Part shown: piece after piece, positions 27,334-37,307 of the stretch
How the letters are laid out: every line of letters begins with the position of its first letter
Position numbering within the stretch: position 1 is the first letter of the stretch
Source: Pantoea wallisii
Lineage (GTDB): Bacteria > Pseudomonadota > Gammaproteobacteria > Enterobacterales > Enterobacteriaceae
Length of the DNA stretch: 42,952 nucleotides
Assembly (NCBI RefSeq): GCF_002095485.1
Contig: NZ_MLFS01000044.1
Span: forward strand, 1-42,952
Direction: 5' to 3'
Translations under genes and position numbers: made by a program
The notes under the pieces: generated by a model
Told to the model about the DNA's origin: nothing
Databases searched by the model: none
The model's input: only the letters and a program-made list of their open reading frames with translations

Positions 27334-28773
27334 ATGGCTAACAAGTATGCGGAAGCCGCGCCGGCAATCGTCGCTGCGCTCGGCGGCTTAGATAACATCG
27401 AAGCGGTCACGCACTGCATGACGCGTCTGCGCTTCGTGGTGAAAGACAGTGCGCGTATTGATAATGCGACATTAAAAGCGATTCCCGGCGTCATGGGCGT
27501 GGTACACAGCGATACGCAGTGCCAGGTGATCATCGGTAATAATGTTAACCTGGCCTATCAGGAGGTTCTGAAGCTTGGCATGCCCGGCAGCGACGTGCAG
27601 ACACCGCAGAAGCGCAAAATCACCCTGCGCACCATTGGCGCAGGCATTCTTGATGCGCTGGTCGGCACCATGTCGCCGTTGATCCCTGCCATTATCGGCG
27701 GTTCGATGGTGAAGCTGCTGGCGATGATGCTGGAGATGAGCGGCGTGCTGGAGAAAGGCGCGTCCACGCTGATTATCCTCAACGTCATTGGCGACGGCGC
27801 CTTCTTCTTCCTGCCGGTTATGGTGGCAGCCTCTGCGGCGCTGAAGTTTAAGACCAACATGTCGCTGGCGATCGCCATTGCCGGTGTGCTGGTCCATCCC
27901 AACTTTATCGAGCTCATGGCGAAAGCCGCACAGGGCCAGGCGGTGGAGTTCGCCGGCATTCCTGTCACGGCGGTGAAGTACACCTACACCGTGATTCCGG
28001 CGCTGGTGATGACCTGGATCTTGTCGCATATCGAATACTGGGTTGATCGCTTCACGCCGGCGGTGACTAAAAACTTCCTTAAGCCGATGCTGATCGTGCT
28101 GATTGCCGCCCCAATTGCCATTGTACTGATTGGGCCGCTGGGCATCTGGATCGGAAGCGGTATCTCCGCGCTGGTTTACACCATTCACGGCTATCTTGGC
28201 TGGCTCTCCGTGGCCATTATGGGTGGCCTGTGGCCGCTGCTGGTGATGACCGGTATGCACCGCGTGTTTACGCCAACCATTATTCAGACCATTGCTGAAA
28301 CCGGTAAAGAGGGCATGGTGATGCCCTCCGAGATTGGCGCCAACCTGTCGCTGGGCGGCTCTTCGCTGGCGGTGGCGTTTAAAACAAAAAATCCGGAGCT
28401 GCGTCAGACGGCGTTCGCGGCGGCCGCTTCCGCGATTGTTGCGGGTATCTCCGAACCGGCGCTCTACGGCGTGGCGGTGCGGCTGAAACGCCCGCTGATC
28501 GCCAGCCTGATCAGCGGTTTTATCTGCGGCGCGGTTGCGGGGATTGGCGGCCTCGCCAGCCATTCAATGGCCTCGCCGGGTCTGTTCACCAGCGTGCAAT
28601 TTTTTGATCCGACCAATCCAGTGAGCATTCTGTGGGTCGGCGGCGTCATGCTGCTCTCCGTGGTGTTGTCATTTGTACTTACGCTGATTCTCGGTTTTGA
28701 AGATATTCCGGTTGCGGAGCCGGCCCAGCCGAATAGTGCGGCCGAAACCGTGAAGCCGATTCGCGCCAGTTAA
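27334..28773 (+). CDS. ascF: Beta-glucoside PTS permease, EIIBC
   Basis: The start at ATG 27334 gives 479 residues, aligning with the E. coli AscF N-terminus. The EIIB domain (residues 1-85) has the phosphorylated Cys in AVTHCMTRLRFVVK. The EIIC domain follows with about ten spans, IIGGSMVKLLAMMLEMSGVL, GVLVHPNFIEL and the GITEP-like GISEPALYGV. No EIIA domain is present, so a separate EIIA (probably Crr) must donate phosphate. The protein imports and phosphorylates beta-glucosides such as arbutin, salicin or cellobiose. It is followed 25 bases later by ascB. Confidence 0.93.
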   Translation: MANKYAEAAPAIVAALGGLDNIEAVTHCMTRLRFVVKDSARIDNATLKAIPGVMGVVHSDTQCQVIIGNNVNLAYQEVLKLGMPGSDVQTPQKRKITLRTIGAGILDALVGTMSPLIPAIIGGSMVKLLAMMLEMSGVLEKGASTLIILNVIGDGAFFFLPVMVAASAALKFKTNMSLAIAIAGVLVHPNFIELMAKAAQGQAVEFAGIPVTAVKYTYTVIPALVMTWILSHIEYWVDRFTPAVTKNFLKPMLIVLIAAPIAIVLIGPLGIWIGSGISALVYTIHGYLGWLSVAIMGGLWPLLVMTGMHRVFTPTIIQTIAETGKEGMVMPSEIGANLSLGGSSLAVAFKTKNPELRQTAFAAAASAIVAGISEPALYGVAVRLKRPLIASLISGFICGAVAGIGGLASHSMASPGLFTSVQFFDPTNPVSILWVGGVMLLSVVLSFVLTLILGFEDIPVAEPAQPNSAAETVKPIRAS

Positions 28774-28786
28774 CGTTGAGTTGTAA

Positions 28787-30235
<1,449 letters not shown>

Positions 30236-30287
30236 AATGGTTTATTCCGCAAGCCGATTTTTAATTCCATTCGCGCGTGAAACTCTA

Positions 30288-30327
30288 TTTTAACGCGGAC
30301 CAGGACAATGTGTTCTGGTCGTTAAAA
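30288..30327. terminator. Hairpin after ascB
   Basis: TTTTAAC (30288-30294) pairs with GTTAAAA (30321-30327) and GACCAG (30298-30303) with CTGGTC (30315-30320), separated by a 3-base bulge on the left. It lies about 50 bases after ascB. The right arm ends in A rather than T, so efficient termination is uncertain. Confidence 0.5.
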
Positions 30328-30409
30328 TAACGTAAGCGCAACGGCTGATTGATACTCTTTTATACATGACGATGGTACTATTTCTGCCTTGCTGTTCAGA
30401 GATAGCGCT

Positions 30410-30985
30410 ATGTTATTTAAATTATCATCAGCCTGTGGAGCTGGCGCCCTGCTTTCATTGCTGCAGGCGCTGCGTCATTTTTTGTGTGCCCTGCCATTGC
30501 TGTTGCTCTTTTATTATCCTGGCGCCGTGGCGGGCGAAAATTTTTCGCCAAAGGATAATCAGGCGAATCGCATTGTCAGCGGCATTATCAGTTTTACGCA
30601 CTGGCCCGGTTTAACCCAGGCACCGCAGCTTTGCATTTTATCTTCCGCACAGCATCTCTCGTTTCCGTCCGGTCACCAGGCGGTCGCAGCGCCCTTCAGC
30701 GTCGTCTGGCTTCATGATGCCAGTGATGTGGCCTCTACTCGCTGCGATGCCCTCTATTTTGGTGACCAGTCACCGCAGCAACAAACTGCACTGCTCTCCC
30801 GGTTACAGGGAAAAGCCCTGCTCGCTATTGCCGAAAATAATCCGGAGTGCACCATAGGCGCGGCCTTTTGCCTGATCTTTACTGGCGATCACACGGCATT
30901 TTCCGTGAACCTGGACTCCCTGGCCCGCAGCGGTGTCAGAGTGAGCCCGGACGTGCTGTTGCTGTCCCGCAAAGGAAGCAAATAA
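30410..30985 (+). CDS. yfiR: YfiR-family periplasmic inhibitor of YfiN
   Basis: The 191-residue protein has a long hydrophobic N-terminus (about residues 10-40) acting as signal peptide, then a mature DUF4154/YfiR domain with IVSGIISFTHWPG, LCILSSAQ, CDALYFG and GDHTAFSVNLDSLARSGVRVS. Four Cys in the mature part fit the redox-sensitive disulphides known for YfiR. In Pseudomonas and E. coli, YfiR holds the diguanylate cyclase YfiN inactive from the periplasm. It is followed one base later by yfiN. Confidence 0.88.
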   Translation: MLFKLSSACGAGALLSLLQALRHFLCALPLLLLFYYPGAVAGENFSPKDNQANRIVSGIISFTHWPGLTQAPQLCILSSAQHLSFPSGHQAVAAPFSVVWLHDASDVASTRCDALYFGDQSPQQQTALLSRLQGKALLAIAENNPECTIGAAFCLIFTGDHTAFSVNLDSLARSGVRVSPDVLLLSRKGSK

Positions 30986-30986
30986 G

Positions 30987-32201
30987 ATGACATCCACCAG
31001 AATAAACAATGAAAAATCATCGATACGCAATAAGCTGCGCAAAATCAGTACCATTAACGCCGCCGTTATTTTACTGCTGTGCTGGCTGCTGCTGACTTCA
31101 ACCTCTTTGCTATTTATTAAACGCTATGAAAAACGCAACCTTGAGTTAATTGCGGCCACGCTGAGTACCAGCCTGACGGCTGCCACGGTATTTGAGGACA
31201 GCTACGACGCCCATAACAAAATAGCCCTGCTGGGTAATGAGGGCATGTTTGCTTCTGCCCGGCTGGTTACGGCAGGCAATACCGTATTGGTAAACTGGCA
31301 CGACCGGCAGGATCAGAGCAGCTGGTATCAGAATATGCTGCGCCGCTGGATCTACGTGAAGCCCCTTGATGTGGCGATTACCCACACAGAAAACAGAGTG
31401 GGTACCTTAACGCTGGATGGCACTGTCAATGGCGCCGCGGATTTTATCCGCTACTCCGTGATGATCTTATCCAGCGGTATGTTGTGCGTCCTGATCATCT
31501 CCTTCCTGCTAAGCGAATTCCTGCATCGCGGTATCCTGGTCTCCCTGCGTAATATCACCAGCTCCATCCACTATGTCATCCGCTCCGGTGATTTTTCCCA
31601 GCGTATTCCGCGTAATCCCACCAGGGAGTTTCAGCTCTTTTCTGAAGATCTCAACTCGCTGCTGAGTGAGATGCAGACGCTCAAGGCGTCGCTGTTACGG
31701 GATAACCGCTCGCTGGCGGCGAAAGCACTCGAAGACCCGCTTACCGGCCTGGCTAACCGTTCAGCCTTTGTTGCACGGCTGTCGCAGCTGCTTGATCAGC
31801 AGCTGGCGCAGGAGAATTTTGTGTTGCTGTTTCTGGATGGCGATCGTTTTAAAAGTATCAACGACAGCTGGGGGCACGCTGCCGGTGATGAAGTGCTGAA
31901 AGCCATCGGCGCACGGCTTGCCGCGCTGGCGCATCAGCAGGATATGGTTGCGCGGCTGGGGGGCGATGAGTTTGCCATGCTGATCAGCAGCCGTACCGGT
32001 GAAGACGATCTGCTGCAGCTTACGGAAGATATTCGTGCTGCTATTGCCCAGCCGATAGTGATAGCAGAGGGTACACCGATCACCACATCCGTGACGATCG
32101 GTTATGCCTGGTCGCAACACGGGGATTCGGTGGCGTCGATTCTGGAACGCGCCGACATGAATATGTATAAAAACAAAGGAATGAGTAAGGTACGCGTATG
32201 A
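30987..32201 (+). CDS. dgcN: Membrane diguanylate cyclase YfiN/DgcN
   Basis: The 404-residue protein has a first span at about residues 21-43, a periplasmic CHASE8-like sensor, a second span at about 150-172, a HAMP-like linker, and a GGDEF domain with DPLTGLANRSAF and the intact active site RLGGDEFAML near 325. It makes c-di-GMP when released from YfiR. The RxxD inhibitory position five residues before GGDEF reads HQQD, so the Arg is missing and product inhibition may be weak. Its stop overlaps the yfiB start by four bases. Confidence 0.9.
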   Translation: MTSTRINNEKSSIRNKLRKISTINAAVILLLCWLLLTSTSLLFIKRYEKRNLELIAATLSTSLTAATVFEDSYDAHNKIALLGNEGMFASARLVTAGNTVLVNWHDRQDQSSWYQNMLRRWIYVKPLDVAITHTENRVGTLTLDGTVNGAADFIRYSVMILSSGMLCVLIISFLLSEFLHRGILVSLRNITSSIHYVIRSGDFSQRIPRNPTREFQLFSEDLNSLLSEMQTLKASLLRDNRSLAAKALEDPLTGLANRSAFVARLSQLLDQQLAQENFVLLFLDGDRFKSINDSWGHAAGDEVLKAIGARLAALAHQQDMVARLGGDEFAMLISSRTGEDDLLQLTEDIRAAIAQPIVIAEGTPITTSVTIGYAWSQHGDSVASILERADMNMYKNKGMSKVRV

Positions 32202-32671
32202 AACTGAAATCATCTTTGCTGGTACTGGTGCTGGCATGCGTGGGTTGCCAGTCAACAGAACGCTTCAGCGCGGAGCAGATTGCCGCGATGCGTCAGGCCG
32301 GATTTACCCCGAACGCCGAAGGCTGGGGACTGGGCCTGTCAGATAAAATCTTATTTGGCGTTAATGAGGCAGATTTAACGCCGGCCAGTAAAGTCAGCAT
32401 AACGACGATGGCGAAAAATCTGGCTGCTACCGGCATTGCCCACCTGCGCATCGATGGCCATACCGATAACTATGGCAAAGCGGATTATAACCAACAGCTG
32501 TCGCTGAAGCGCGCCAATGCGGTCGCCTCGCAATGGGCTCAGGGCGCCGCTATCCCGCGCAGCAATATCGTGACGCGTGGTCTGGGCATGAGTGCTCCGG
32601 TTGCCAGTAACGCCACATCACAGGGACGTGTGCAGAACCGTCGCGTGGCCATTGTAATAACCGCGCCGTGA
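32198..32671 (+). CDS. yfiB: OmpA-domain outer-membrane lipoprotein YfiB
   Basis: The signal peptide ends in a lipobox at LACVGC, with Cys17 the likely lipid-modified residue by comparison with E. coli YfiB. The mature protein is an OmpA-like peptidoglycan-binding domain with DGHTDNYGKADYN and LSLKRANAVASQWA. In the YfiBNR system it binds peptidoglycan and sequesters YfiR, activating YfiN under envelope stress. It is 157 residues, as in relatives, and overlaps the end of yfiN (ATGA). Confidence 0.92.
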   Translation: MKLKSSLLVLVLACVGCQSTERFSAEQIAAMRQAGFTPNAEGWGLGLSDKILFGVNEADLTPASKVSITTMAKNLAATGIAHLRIDGHTDNYGKADYNQQLSLKRANAVASQWAQGAAIPRSNIVTRGLGMSAPVASNATSQGRVQNRRVAIVITAP

Positions 32672-32677
32672 TTGTGT

Positions 32678-32696
32678 AACATTGATAATCATTTTT
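32678..32696 (+). promoter_or_regulatory. Fur-box-like sequence
   Basis: The 19 bases match the Fur consensus GATAATGATAATCATTATC at 14 positions, including the whole core TGATAATCATT. It lies about 95 bases before the start of the next gene, a small secreted protein. Iron control is inference. Confidence 0.45.
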
Positions 32697-32789
32697 ATTT
32701 GCCCTACTCTGGCAGCGCATTTTTATTTTCGCCGTAACGCTCTCTGCACAGGTTATTGCATTTAAAATTTAATTCAGACAGGAGTCACA

Positions 32790-33287
32790 ATGAAACGACA
32801 GATTATTATTGCTGCGTTATTCCTTTCCACTGCGGCACAGGCTGAAATGGTGCTCTCAGGTAAACCCGATAATAGCTATACGCAAGGGGATAATCAGAAT
32901 TACCAGAGCCACATGAAGATGATTGATAATACTAAAATCGATAAGCAGTCATTCAGTGAGCATGTGCAGGATGTTTGTGATAATCAGGCACCGCAACGCA
33001 GTAGCGCCGAGTTTGAGCGCGTCATGAAAGAGATCACTGGCATCACGCTCTCCCTGAAAGATGCGGGACCAAAGGGTGATGACTATCGTAAAGCCATGAT
33101 TCTGAGCTGCTATCGCGGCGCTAACTGGGCGGTCAACGGGACGGATAAAGCGATTAAGCCGCAGCTGCTGGAGCAGGTAAAACTGCGTGAAACGTCAGCA
33201 AAAACCACTAATGACCAGGCGAATGCGGCAGGATTCAAAATTGCCGTGGATACCATGATTATGGGCATGGATGCAGCGCACAAATAA
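32790..33287 (+). CDS. Small secreted protein of unknown function
   Basis: This 165-residue protein has a clear signal peptide (MKRQIIIAALFLSTAAQAE, cut after AQA). The mature part is hydrophilic and has two Cys (near residues 62 and 105) that could form a disulphide. I recognise no family. AGGAG lies seven bases before the ATG. It follows yfiB by 118 bases with a Fur-box-like site in between, so it probably has its own promoter. Function unknown. Confidence 0.75.
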   Translation: MKRQIIIAALFLSTAAQAEMVLSGKPDNSYTQGDNQNYQSHMKMIDNTKIDKQSFSEHVQDVCDNQAPQRSSAEFERVMKEITGITLSLKDAGPKGDDYRKAMILSCYRGANWAVNGTDKAIKPQLLEQVKLRETSAKTTNDQANAAGFKIAVDTMIMGMDAAHK

Positions 33288-33350
33288 ACGCACCGTGAAG
33301 TAATTAATAATATATCGCGGTGCCGCGTGGTACACCGCGATACTGCTTAT

Positions 33351-34310
33351 TCAGCGACGCGATTGCGCATAATGATAGAGTCGATCGCGTGCCAGATTTT
33401 TCATCTTCACTTCACACATAATGTCGAACGGCGTAAATGATAACGCCCAGTTATTGAGTGTCTGATTAAAGTAGTAATCTGAATGCGCACGCAGCTTGGT
33501 TTTTGATACCGCTAAATCACGCTGATCGGGAAAACCGCTGTCGGGTATCAGCCCTTCCTGGGCGATAGAGTAGTGCAACACCGGCCTTACGCCGCGCCAT
33601 GATTCAATGATAAGCGCAATACGCGGGTCATCATGCTGAATAAACTGATTCTCTTTAACCCAATGGTGGTGAATATCCAGCACCACCGGGCAGAGTGCCC
33701 GTGCCTGGAGTACATCATCCAGCGCACAGGAGATCTCATCATTCTCTACCGTCAGCATGTTGCGGGCTTCCGGACTTAAACGGCCAAAAGCCGAAGTGAA
33801 CCCCTCAATACCCTTTTTACCATTCATGTGGATATTGATTTTAAAATCCTGGAATGCTCTGCCATAGCCCATCAGCACCGCGCAGGTAGTGTGGTACTCG
33901 ACGTCTTCCAGCGCGCGCTCCACGACGCCCTCATTGTCCGAGGCCAGCACCGTGTACTGACCGGGATGAAACGACAGGCGAATGTTATTTGCCCGGGCAA
34001 TCTCCCCGCAGCGGCTCAGCAGAGGCTTCAGGTCTTTCAGCATGTCGCCATACAGCTGTGTCGCCTGGGGCACAGTATAGAGCGGCAGAAGATCGCTGCC
34101 GATACGCATCATGCGCAGCGCATCCGGTAGCTTTGCCAGATGCTCCAGCGTCAGATAGAGGTTTTGCAGATTGTTTTGCGCCAGCGAGAACAGCAGTGCA
34201 GCTGCGGCCCCGGATTCCATGCCGAGGAAACGGGTGCGGGTGGTGGTTTTAAACGGATAGGGCTGTTTAGCCTGGTGATCAAAGTATTTACACGCGAAAC
34301 CTAATTTCAT
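33351..34310 (-). CDS. uvsE: UV damage endonuclease, UvsE/UVDE type
   Basis: The 319-residue TIM-barrel protein has KLGFACKYF at the start, then MRIGSDLLPLYT, RLSFHPGQYTVLAS, MLTVENDEIS and VVLDIHHHW, the metal-ligand motifs of UVDE enzymes. These nick DNA 5' of pyrimidine dimers and other UV lesions, starting an alternative excision repair. The enzyme is absent from E. coli K-12 and patchy in enterobacteria, so possible lateral acquisition is worth noting. GGGGAAAGAG precedes the ATG. Single gene between a secreted protein and betT. Confidence 0.92.
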   Translation of the reverse strand: MKLGFACKYFDHQAKQPYPFKTTTRTRFLGMESGAAAALLFSLAQNNLQNLYLTLEHLAKLPDALRMMRIGSDLLPLYTVPQATQLYGDMLKDLKPLLSRCGEIARANNIRLSFHPGQYTVLASDNEGVVERALEDVEYHTTCAVLMGYGRAFQDFKINIHMNGKKGIEGFTSAFGRLSPEARNMLTVENDEISCALDDVLQARALCPVVLDIHHHWVKENQFIQHDDPRIALIIESWRGVRPVLHYSIAQEGLIPDSGFPDQRDLAVSKTKLRAHSDYYFNQTLNNWALSFTPFDIMCEVKMKNLARDRLYHYAQSRR

Positions 34311-34373
34311 CTCTTTCCCCTTCAGACTGACTTGTTAGTCTAGCTGCCGTCCGGGAATGTGCGCGTCCGGCAG

Positions 34374-34410
34374 AGAGAAAACAGAGCGGGCAGCCGCTTA
34401 GCAGCTGCCC
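34374..34410 (-). terminator. Intrinsic terminator of betT
   Basis: GGGCAGC (34388-34394) pairs perfectly with GCTGCCC (34404-34410), loop 9 bases, six bases past the betT stop. On the minus strand the stem is followed by a T-rich tail (GCTCTGTTTTCTCTC). Confidence 0.7.
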
Positions 34411-34416
34411 GGCGTG

Positions 34417-36447
34417 TTATACCCCCGGATAGGTGATGTTGCTGCCCGGTGCTTCACGATGCAGATGGATAAAGTTGAGGTGACGCTCGTACTGATCGAG
34501 GATATCGATAATCACCTGCTCTTTGTTGTAATCCATCAGATCGTTGCCCTGACTGCCCTCCAGCAGAAACGTCTCCAGGCGGAAATAGTGCGATTTTCCG
34601 CTGCGCGCGCGATAGGTAAAGCCTGGCACCGAGTACTGCTGTGGCCACACCTGATAGACAAAATCCTGCTCCTCGCCCAGATGCACACGCAGATCCAGAT
34701 AGCCCAGCGGCTGTCCCTCCTCAGGTGCCACATTTTCCAGCGAAACGCGGCCGCCGCGTAGCTCCAGCTCCTTCGCCACATCCTGCATTGCCGGGAAGAT
34801 AACCGTTTCCATCATCTGCTGGGTGTAGCGTGTGCCCGGATAGTTCATCAGGCGCGACAGACGCTTTTTCCAGCTAAGGCGATCGTTGCTGGCGGGGATA
34901 TAGGGCGCGGTTTCACGGCTGGCACTGGCGCGCCGGTGATCCTCTACCTTCAGAGATTTATAGAGCCCGGCCATAATAAAGAAGATCACGAAGCTGAATG
35001 GCAGGCCCATGATCACGGTCGTGTTCTGCAACGCCGAGATACCGTTGGTCATCAGCATCCCCATCGTCAGTACCCCGATTGCAATAGACCAGAAGATACG
35101 CAGCCAGTTCGGCGCATCGCTGTTGATATCTTTCAGCTTCGATGTGAAGTTCCCCAGCACCAGTGAGCCGGAATCCGCTGAGGTGACATAAAACAGCATG
35201 CCGGTGATGGTCGCCACAGAGGCGCTGAGTTTAAACGCCGGATACTGTGCCAGCAGGCTGTAGAAGCCGCGCTCCGCATGCGCCATCACCTCCTGGGCAA
35301 AATCAGCATTACCGTGAACGATCTCATACAGTGCCGCATTACCAAATACCGAGAGCCACAGCAGCGTGAAGGTAAACGGAATGATCAGGGTGCCCAGCAC
35401 AAATTCACGGATAGTACGACCACGTGAAATACGCGCCAGGAACAGGCCGACGAATGGCGACCACGCAACCCACCAGGCCCAGAAGAACAGCGTCCAGCTA
35501 TTCATCCACTGGGTTGGACGATCGAAGGCGAATGTATTCAGCGTCATGCCCATGAAGCGATTGACGTAATCACCAACGTTAAGCACCAGCGCATTAAGCA
35601 GGAAGTCGGTTTTACCCATAAACAGCACGAACAAAATCAGGCCAAGTGCCAGCGCAACGTTCAGCTCTGACAGGATGCGGATGCCTTTGTCCACGCCCGA
35701 GGTCACCGAAATGGTGGCAATAATCACCGACAGCACAATCAGTGCCATCTGCGCCGTCAATCCTTCCGGCACATCAAACAGGACTTTGAGACCGTAGTTC
35801 AGCTGTACCACGCCGATACCCAGCGTAGTGGCAATACCAAAGATAGTGCCAATCACCGCTGCGATGTCCACGGTGTGGCCGATGGGACCGTTGATGCGCT
35901 TACCAAAAATAGGGTACAGCGCAGAGCGGATGGTGAGCGGCAGATTATATCGGTAGCTAAAGTAGCCCAGCGCGATACCCATCAGCGCGTACATTGACCA
36001 GCCCGTCAGACCATAGTGGAACAGCGTCCAGACCATCGCCTGGCGTGCGGCTTCCATGGTTTGCCCTGCCCCTTCCGGCGGCTGCATATATTGCGTGACC
36101 GGCTCGGCGACCGAGAAGAACATCAGGTCGATACCGATCCCGGCGGCAAACAGCATCGCTGACCAGCTCAGCAGACTGAACTCCGGTTTGGACTGCTCCG
36201 GTCCAAGCTTGATCGCCCCATAGCGCGAACACGCCATGTATACGACAAAAACAATATAGAGCGTTGCGGCCAGCATGTAGTACCAGCCAAAGGTGGTCGA
36301 CACCCAGTTCACTGCGGTCTGTATCCAGCTGGCAGCGAGATCGCTATACAAAATGGTGACAAGTGAAAATGTCAGAATCAGTCCGGCTGAGGTGTAAAAC
36401 ACCACGGGATTGATTCTGTCTTTTTCACTGGCAGGTGGATTAATCAT
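34417..36447 (-). CDS. betT: High-affinity choline transporter BetT
   Basis: The 676-residue length equals E. coli BetT. It has the twelve spans of the BCCT family with FAAGIGIDLMFFSVAEP, the conserved HYGLTGWSMYALMG, and WTLFFWAWWVAWSPFVGLF of the family's Trp-rich signature. The long cytoplasmic C-terminal extension (after about residue 500) is the part involved in osmotic regulation. It imports choline with protons. It is divergent from betIBA, with the BetI operator in the shared 250-base region. Confidence 0.95.
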   Translation of the reverse strand: MINPPASEKDRINPVVFYTSAGLILTFSLVTILYSDLAASWIQTAVNWVSTTFGWYYMLAATLYIVFVVYMACSRYGAIKLGPEQSKPEFSLLSWSAMLFAAGIGIDLMFFSVAEPVTQYMQPPEGAGQTMEAARQAMVWTLFHYGLTGWSMYALMGIALGYFSYRYNLPLTIRSALYPIFGKRINGPIGHTVDIAAVIGTIFGIATTLGIGVVQLNYGLKVLFDVPEGLTAQMALIVLSVIIATISVTSGVDKGIRILSELNVALALGLILFVLFMGKTDFLLNALVLNVGDYVNRFMGMTLNTFAFDRPTQWMNSWTLFFWAWWVAWSPFVGLFLARISRGRTIREFVLGTLIIPFTFTLLWLSVFGNAALYEIVHGNADFAQEVMAHAERGFYSLLAQYPAFKLSASVATITGMLFYVTSADSGSLVLGNFTSKLKDINSDAPNWLRIFWSIAIGVLTMGMLMTNGISALQNTTVIMGLPFSFVIFFIMAGLYKSLKVEDHRRASASRETAPYIPASNDRLSWKKRLSRLMNYPGTRYTQQMMETVIFPAMQDVAKELELRGGRVSLENVAPEEGQPLGYLDLRVHLGEEQDFVYQVWPQQYSVPGFTYRARSGKSHYFRLETFLLEGSQGNDLMDYNKEQVIIDILDQYERHLNFIHLHREAPGSNITYPGV

Positions 36448-36636
36448 CGGTTACCTCTGGTTAATTTCCTGTAATTACTCAATAAATTAGCGTGACCACT
36501 GATACTGGTCTTGTTGTTGTACTTCCTGCGTTTCCTCCGGGCAATTAAGCACGGTGATAAACCGCTACCAAGCGTAGCGCACCGTTTGGCTTTTGTAACA
36601 ATCGAAGCACAGTATCCTAACAACTTTCTTTTTTAT

Positions 36637-36650
36637 ATTGAACGTGCAAT
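36637..36650. promoter_or_regulatory. BetI operator
   Basis: ATTGAACGTGCAAT is a near-perfect palindrome (ATTG-n-ACGT-n-CAAT), about 50 bases before betI, and it closely matches the BetI-binding sequence recalled from the E. coli betI-betT region. It would let BetI repress both betT and betIBA until choline is present. Confidence 0.7.
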
Positions 36651-36697
36651 CAAAAAAAGTTTTAATAGTGGTCTAACATTGAGGTGGAGCTGGAGTC

Positions 36698-37294
36698 ATG
36701 CCAAAGGTGGGAATGCAGCCGATTCGTCGTCGGCAGCTGATTGATGCAACGCTAAGCACAATTAATGAGGTCGGGATCAATGACGCAACGATTGCGCAGA
36801 TTGCGCGCCGTGCCGGCGTCTCGACAGGCATCATCAGCCACTACTTCAAAGATAAAAACGGATTACTTGAAGCCACTATGCGTGATGTGACGCGCCAGCT
36901 GCGCGATGCAGTGGCCGCACGGCTGAAGCCGCTGGCGGGCGCGAAAACCGAAGCGCGGCTGCTGGCCATCGTCGAAGGTAACTTTGATGATACGCAGGTA
37001 CACAGCGCGGCGATGAAGGCCTGGCTCGATTTCTGGGCCAGCAGTATGCATCAGCCCCAGCTGGGCCGGCTGGAGCGAGTGAGCAGCCGTCGCTTGTTCT
37101 CCACGCTGGCCGCCGAATTTCGCCGGGAGATCCCCCGCGAACAGGCCAGGCTGGCGGCGCATGGTCTCGCCTCGTTAATCGATGGCCTGTGGCTGCGTGC
37201 CGCGCTGAGCGGAAAACCGTTTAACCTGGCGATTGCCAGGACGCTCACCACCCAATTCATTCGTCAGCAGCTTGCTGGCACACCGAATCACTGA
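36698..37294 (+). CDS. betI: Choline-responsive TetR-family repressor BetI
   Basis: The 198-residue protein has a TetR helix-turn-helix at residues 25-55 ([19 protein letters not shown], then [15 protein letters not shown]). The C-terminal part ends [16 protein letters not shown], typical of BetI. It represses the bet genes in the absence of choline. It is first in betIBA, 13 bases before betB. Intact. Confidence 0.93.
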   Translation: MPKVGMQPIRRRQLIDATLSTINEVGINDATIAQIARRAGVSTGIISHYFKDKNGLLEATMRDVTRQLRDAVAARLKPLAGAKTEARLLAIVEGNFDDTQVHSAAMKAWLDFWASSMHQPQLGRLERVSSRRLFSTLAAEFRREIPREQARLAAHGLASLIDGLWLRAALSGKPFNLAIARTLTTQFIRQQLAGTPNH

Positions 37295-37307
37295 GGAAGG
37301 AGAAATC

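Noticed and set aside
27472..28563. A 363-codon open frame antisense to ascF
   Set aside because: Its His/Arg/Gln-rich translation is the shadow of the well-supported ascF frame.
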